From the NCBI GenBank assembly GCA_016839655.1, contig JAEOTW010000237.1, positions 1-18,201 of the forward strand: a DNA stretch of 18,201 nt, in the 5' to 3' direction. The DNA is from Promethearchaeota archaeon. Its GTDB lineage: Archaea > Asgardarchaeota > Lokiarchaeia > Sigynarchaeales > SOKP01. The notes under the pieces are model-generated. The model did not search any database and was not told where the DNA came from. It saw only the letters and a program-made list of their open reading frames with translations. Positions 15,655-18,201 of the stretch are shown in pieces. Numbering within the stretch: the stretch's first letter is position 1; every line of letters starts with the position of its first letter. Position numbers and translations under genes: made by a program.

Positions 15655-15663
15655 GATATATAA
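15655..15663. promoter_or_regulatory. Near-symmetric TATA element between purF and mobA
   Basis: GATATATAA reads as a TATA box on both strands (TTATATATC on the complement) and lies about 52 bp from the purF start and 46 bp from the mobA start. Standard 25-bp spacing would give leaders of roughly 25-30 nt in both directions from one element within the 105-bp divergent gap. Confidence 0.4.
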
Positions 15664-15708
15664 TTTTTAATTATTAGTTTAATAGTAAATAAGAATAGTT
15701 CTGAAAAA

Positions 15709-16398
15709 GTGTTAAATATTAGAAAAGAATCCAAGCATCTCGCTATAAGTATTTTAATTGGAGGAGGGAGCACTCGTTTTGGAAGTGATAAGGGACTTTT
15801 TCAATTTTTTGGCAGACCTTTAATATCCTATGAACTTGAGACATTAGGGCAGCTTAATTATGACATTTTTTTAGTAGCCCACTCTAATGCCCAAGTTCAA
15901 AAATATTTAGATAAAATTGACATAAAGAAATTAATGGCTTTTATCATAGATGATAATTCAATTTTAGATAAACTCAAGAAAAGAAGCCCATTGATTGGAT
16001 TATATTCTGCTTTTAAAGAATTGAGCAAACTAAATTATGAAAAAACTCTAATCCTTCCTTGTGATACTCCCCTAATTCAAGAAAGTGTGATAGAACTTCT
16101 AATAAGAAACTCTAAAGGTTATGATTGTTGTATACCTCAATGGAACAATGGTCTTGTTGAGCCTCTTTTTACTATTTACCCCGTCCAAAAAGCCTTGGAG
16201 AATGCAAAGAAAAACCTAAATAAATACTACTTTAAATTATCAAAATTACTTAATAACGACTGGAGTATTAATTATGTTTCAATAGAAAAATCAATCCAAA
16301 CTTTAGATAAAAATTTGCTTTCTTTTATCAATATTAATGAAAAATCAGACCTTAAGAAAATACAAAAGAATTGGTTTAAATCATTTATTGAAAGATAA
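15709..16398 (+). CDS. mobA: MobA-like nucleotidyltransferase (molybdenum cofactor guanylyltransferase family)
   Basis: A 229-residue protein with the MobA signature: G-G-G-S-T-R-F-G-S-D-K (18-28) for nucleotide binding, S-P-L-I-G-L-Y-S-A-F (93-102), L-P-C-D-T-P (116-121) with metal-binding Asp119, and E-P-L-F-T-I-Y-P (151-158). MobA transfers GMP from GTP to molybdopterin to make the dinucleotide cofactor for molybdenum or tungsten enzymes; related nucleotidyltransferases act on other substrates, so the exact reaction is a family-level inference. No ATG lies upstream of the nucleotide-binding motif, so the GTG at 15709 is taken as start. It is divergent from purF and has no other cofactor gene beside it. 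Confidence 0.82.
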   Translation: MLNIRKESKHLAISILIGGGSTRFGSDKGLFQFFGRPLISYELETLGQLNYDIFLVAHSNAQVQKYLDKIDIKKLMAFIIDDNSILDKLKKRSPLIGLYSAFKELSKLNYEKTLILPCDTPLIQESVIELLIRNSKGYDCCIPQWNNGLVEPLFTIYPVQKALENAKKNLNKYYFKLSKLLNNDWSINYVSIEKSIQTLDKNLLSFININEKSDLKKIQKNWFKSFIER

Positions 16399-16402
16399 TT
16401 AG

Positions 16403-16412
16403 AAAAAAAAAA
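16403..16412 (-). terminator. Candidate poly-T terminator (minus strand) after the first four-helix membrane gene
   Basis: An A10 run on the plus strand is a T10 tract on the minus strand, 17 bp past the stop of the membrane-protein gene at 16429-16899 and just beyond the convergent mobA stop. U-rich tracts of this kind commonly end archaeal transcripts. Confidence 0.4.
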
Positions 16413-16428
16413 TATTAAATTTTTTAAT

Positions 16429-16899
16429 TTAGAAATCACTTGTTCCCATTATTCCCCCAATAAAGCCTAAAACGCCCCCACCAAGGAACAACCACGTAGC
16501 TAATCCTGGAGCTCCGAGGGATAAAGGAACGGGTATAATTCCTTCTACTAAAGCATTATCAACAAATACAACAGCTAAGAGTTCGATATCTGAGGGTAAA
16601 TCCAAATAAATTATCAATAACCAATACGCTGCCATTATAATTGCTAATAAAGAACCAATTATCGCCATTGCTCGGCTTTTAGTACCAATTAAAATAAATA
16701 GACCTGAAAACATAATAACTAGAAACACAATAACCATGATTGTTACTAGTGTTTCGCCTGTGTTAAACCATATACCGATATTCATCAGTAATGCTAGATA
16801 GTATGCATAAGCACCACCAGTATAGAAGAAGGGAAAAAGGAATGTAGCTACTAGTACTATTATTCCACCTAAAATACAGAAAACTTTTCCAGAGCCCAT
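16429..16899 (-). CDS. Four-helix small membrane protein, tandem paralogue A
   Basis: A 156-residue, mostly hydrophobic protein with about four membrane helices: one from the N-terminus (F-C-I-L-G-G...), two central (ending around G-L-F-I-L-I-G-T-K-S-R-A and in the following A-I-I-G segment) and one C-terminal rich in glycine (L-G-G-G-V-L-G-F-I-G-G-I-M-G). It is clearly homologous over its length to the neighbour at 17192-17650. I do not recognise the family and assign no function. The ATG at 16899 is chosen over an in-frame one at 16962, because it aligns with the paralogue's start and because the longer version would begin at the TATA box. The same leader motif AAGTGTAA lies just upstream of both genes. 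Confidence 0.75.
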   Translation of the reverse strand: MGSGKVFCILGGIIVLVATFLFPFFYTGGAYAYYLALLMNIGIWFNTGETLVTIMVIVFLVIMFSGLFILIGTKSRAMAIIGSLLAIIMAAYWLLIIYLDLPSDIELLAVVFVDNALVEGIIPVPLSLGAPGLATWLFLGGGVLGFIGGIMGTSDF

Positions 16900-16962
16900 A
16901 ATATTACACTTTTGTTTGTTTTTGTTTTTAATTTTGAGTTTTAATAATAAATAGATTCGCAA

Positions 16963-16972
16963 TTATATATAA
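16963..16972 (-). promoter_or_regulatory. TATA box of membrane paralogue A
   Basis: TTATATATAA lies about 65-70 bp upstream of the ATG, followed by AATCTATTT (complement of 16949-16957) near the expected transcription start. The same two elements occur at nearly the same distances upstream of paralogue B, which raises confidence that they are functional. Confidence 0.55.
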
Positions 16973-17041
16973 TCTTAACCTATTTACTATTTATAACAAT
17001 ATATAAAGATTCAATGATATAAAACTAATTAATAATTACAG

Positions 17042-17054
17042 CAATATGTAAGTA
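17042..17054 (-). repeat. Conserved upstream element, copy A
   Basis: On the minus strand this reads TACTTACATATTG, 143 bp upstream of the ATG of paralogue A. A near-identical element lies 139 bp upstream of paralogue B, so it is either a regulator site or a remnant of the duplication. Confidence 0.45.
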
Positions 17055-17191
17055 TTATTGAATTTCGACTTTATGAATATCTTTTATTATTATTCAATTT
17101 TGATATCTCCATTGTAGTAAAAAATCTATATTTCATTTATAAAAAGAAAAAAAATAAATTATTGATTAACAATCCATAGCTAAGATTTGAA

Positions 17192-17650
17192 TTAATACTC
17201 ATCAGGTCCCATAATTCCACCAATTAGTCCTAATACGCCTCCTCCAACGATAAGATAGGTCCCAAGTCCATAAGGTCCGACCATTAAATCAAACGGTATA
17301 ACCTCACCGACTAAATCAGGTCCTGCAAACATTAAGACGAATTGAGAAACTTCAATAGGCAAAACACCGGAAATAGATAACATCCAATAAACACCCATAG
17401 CAATGGCAAAAATAGCACCAATGATAGCTAGTGCTCTACTCTTGATACCTATTAAAATAAATAATCCTGACAATGTAGCGATAAGAAATACTATTGTCAT
17501 TATTATTATTAATACATCTCCAGATTGGAACAAATTCACCATATTTATCCATAGAGCGAGACCATAACCATTAGGCATATATGAGATCCAAAAAGTGGCT
17601 AAGAGTGCTACTATACCTCCGAATATACAAAAAATTTTTCCAGCTTCCAT
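17192..17650 (-). CDS. Four-helix small membrane protein, tandem paralogue B
   Basis: A 152-residue membrane protein with the same architecture as paralogue A. Shared segments include G-K-I/V-F-C-I-x-G-G-I near the N-terminus, S-G-L-F-I-L-I-G-x-K-S-R-A in the middle and a C-terminal G-G-G-V-L-G-x-I-G-G-I-M-G. The region after helix 3 (about residues 98-125) diverges most and is probably the exposed loop. The function is unknown. It has its own promoter and a 5' leader of about 40 nt, so the pair are two separately promoted copies rather than a simple operon. It could be a lineage-specific family; a database search would tell. Confidence 0.75.
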   Translation of the reverse strand: MEAGKIFCIFGGIVALLATFWISYMPNGYGLALWINMVNLFQSGDVLIIIMTIVFLIATLSGLFILIGIKSRALAIIGAIFAIAMGVYWMLSISGVLPIEVSQFVLMFAGPDLVGEVIPFDLMVGPYGLGTYLIVGGGVLGLIGGIMGPDEY

Positions 17651-17709
17651 AAATTTACACTTCTTTAATTATTTTAATTTGTTTTTATATTGTTAAATAG
17701 ATTAACACA

Positions 17710-17719
17710 CATATATAAT
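17710..17719 (-). promoter_or_regulatory. TATA box of membrane paralogue B
   Basis: ATTATATATG on the minus strand lies about 60-69 bp upstream of the ATG at 17650, followed by AATCTATTT (complement of 17695-17703), matching the layout of paralogue A. Confidence 0.5.
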
Positions 17720-17788
17720 ATTAATCCAATTATAACAAGATGGTTTTACATAAATGGAGTGGGATTATAAGAGAATTATTAGTTAGAA

Positions 17789-17801
17789 CAATATGTAAAT
17801 A
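17789..17801 (-). repeat. Conserved upstream element, copy B
   Basis: TATTTACATATTG on the minus strand differs at one of 13 positions from the element at 17042-17054 and sits at almost the same distance from its gene. Nothing else conspicuous is seen between paralogue B and the receiver gene. Confidence 0.45.
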
Positions 17802-17881
17802 ATACCATATGTTTGAATCTTAAAATTTTCCAAAATGATAATTTTAATATAAAATATGATGCGTTTGCGAACAAAAATAGA

Positions 17882-18201
17882 CTAATGCTCAATAATTAGA
17901 TCAGCTACTATCTGTTGAATAATAACTAATAATTGTTGCATTTTAAATGGTTTATCAAGAAAGGCACTTGCACCAATTGCTTTTGCTTTCTCTTTTACAC
18001 TAATATCCGCGCTAGCAAATATTATTTTTTCATTGCTATTAATTTTCAAAATTTCAATCATCGTGTCAAGTCCGTTTTTTATTGGCATACGATGGTCCAT
18101 TAGAATAATGTCTGGCTTTACTTCTAATTTATGATACTTCTCTAAAGCATCTTTTCCGTTGATAGCAGTCCCAATAATCTCAAAACCCTCTTCTCTTAAG
18201 A
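17882..18201 (-). CDS. CheY-like response regulator receiver domain, N-terminus cut by the window edge
   Basis: The minus strand is open from the right edge to the stop at 17882, giving 105 visible residues of a receiver domain; roughly the first 15 residues of the domain, or a longer N-terminal part, are missing. Key residues are the phospho-acceptor Asp in I-I-L-M-D-H-R-M-P (codon 18095-18097), the Ser in F-A-S-A at the switch position and the Lys in D-K-P-F. The protein ends right after the receiver fold, so no output domain follows. It could be a stand-alone CheY-type protein or the end of a hybrid kinase. The internal ATG at 18098-18100 lies in the middle of the fold and is not a credible start. 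Confidence 0.88.
   Translation of the reverse strand, partial: LREEGFEIIGTAINGKDALEKYHKLEVKPDIILMDHRMPIKNGLDTMIEILKINSNEKIIFASADISVKEKAKAIGASAFLDKPFKMQQLLVIIQQIVADLIIEH

Noticed and set aside
16900..16962. Extended N-terminus of membrane paralogue A (21 extra residues)
   Set aside because: The extension is Lys/Asn-rich, has no counterpart in paralogue B, and would place the start codon at the TATA box.
1..18201. CRISPR array, insertion sequence, tRNA or rRNA
   Set aside because: No regularly spaced repeats, transposase motifs, tRNA-like cloverleaf or rRNA-like sequence was seen on either strand.

Overview
The window is very AT-rich and reads as archaeal. Promoters look like TATA boxes, several operon-internal genes have AGGTGAT or AGGAGG ribosome binding sites, and the [NiFe]-hydrogenase is of the methanogen Mvh/Vhu (group 3c) kind. 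The mix of a Vhu-like hydrogenase, PI-PLC-like and response-regulator genes, a Fe-S type PurF and small four-helix membrane proteins suggests an Asgard archaeon, perhaps Lokiarchaeia-like. That placement is inference from gene content; no rRNA or marker gene is present.

Left part (1-2791, minus strand): a hydrogenase operon in the order small subunit, large subunit, then a tiny third gene running off the left edge. The large subunit has its N-terminal RxCGxC motif but stops before the C-terminal DPCxxCxxH nickel-binding motif. That missing motif is found 37 bp downstream in a separate frame starting at 125, with an in-frame TGA (60-62) exactly where the first nickel-binding cysteine belongs. 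This matches the vhuG-vhuA-vhuU arrangement of Methanococcales, where VhuU is a very small selenocysteine subunit. The small subunit carries a duplicated eight-cysteine Fe-S module.

Middle-left (2792-5682): a 548-bp AT-rich divergent regulatory region with a perfect 10-bp inverted repeat, then a plus-strand operon tusA - yeeE/yedE - dsrE - dsrF - dsrH for uptake and relay of persulfide-type sulfur. Because it lies beside a selenocysteine hydrogenase, it may also or instead handle selenium.

Centre (5836-11422): hydrogenase maturation genes hypE-hypD and hypF, which make and deliver the Fe(CN)2CO ligands. An oppositely oriented PI-PLC-like phosphodiesterase gene sits between hypD and hypF. hypA, hypB and hypC are not in the window. 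A winged-helix/cysteine-rich/ferredoxin protein follows hypF.

Right part (12673-18201): two convergent PurF homologues (one canonical, one lacking the glutaminase nucleophile), a MobA-like nucleotidyltransferase, a tandem pair of four-helix membrane proteins duplicated together with their promoters, and the C-terminal part of a CheY-like receiver protein cut by the right edge.
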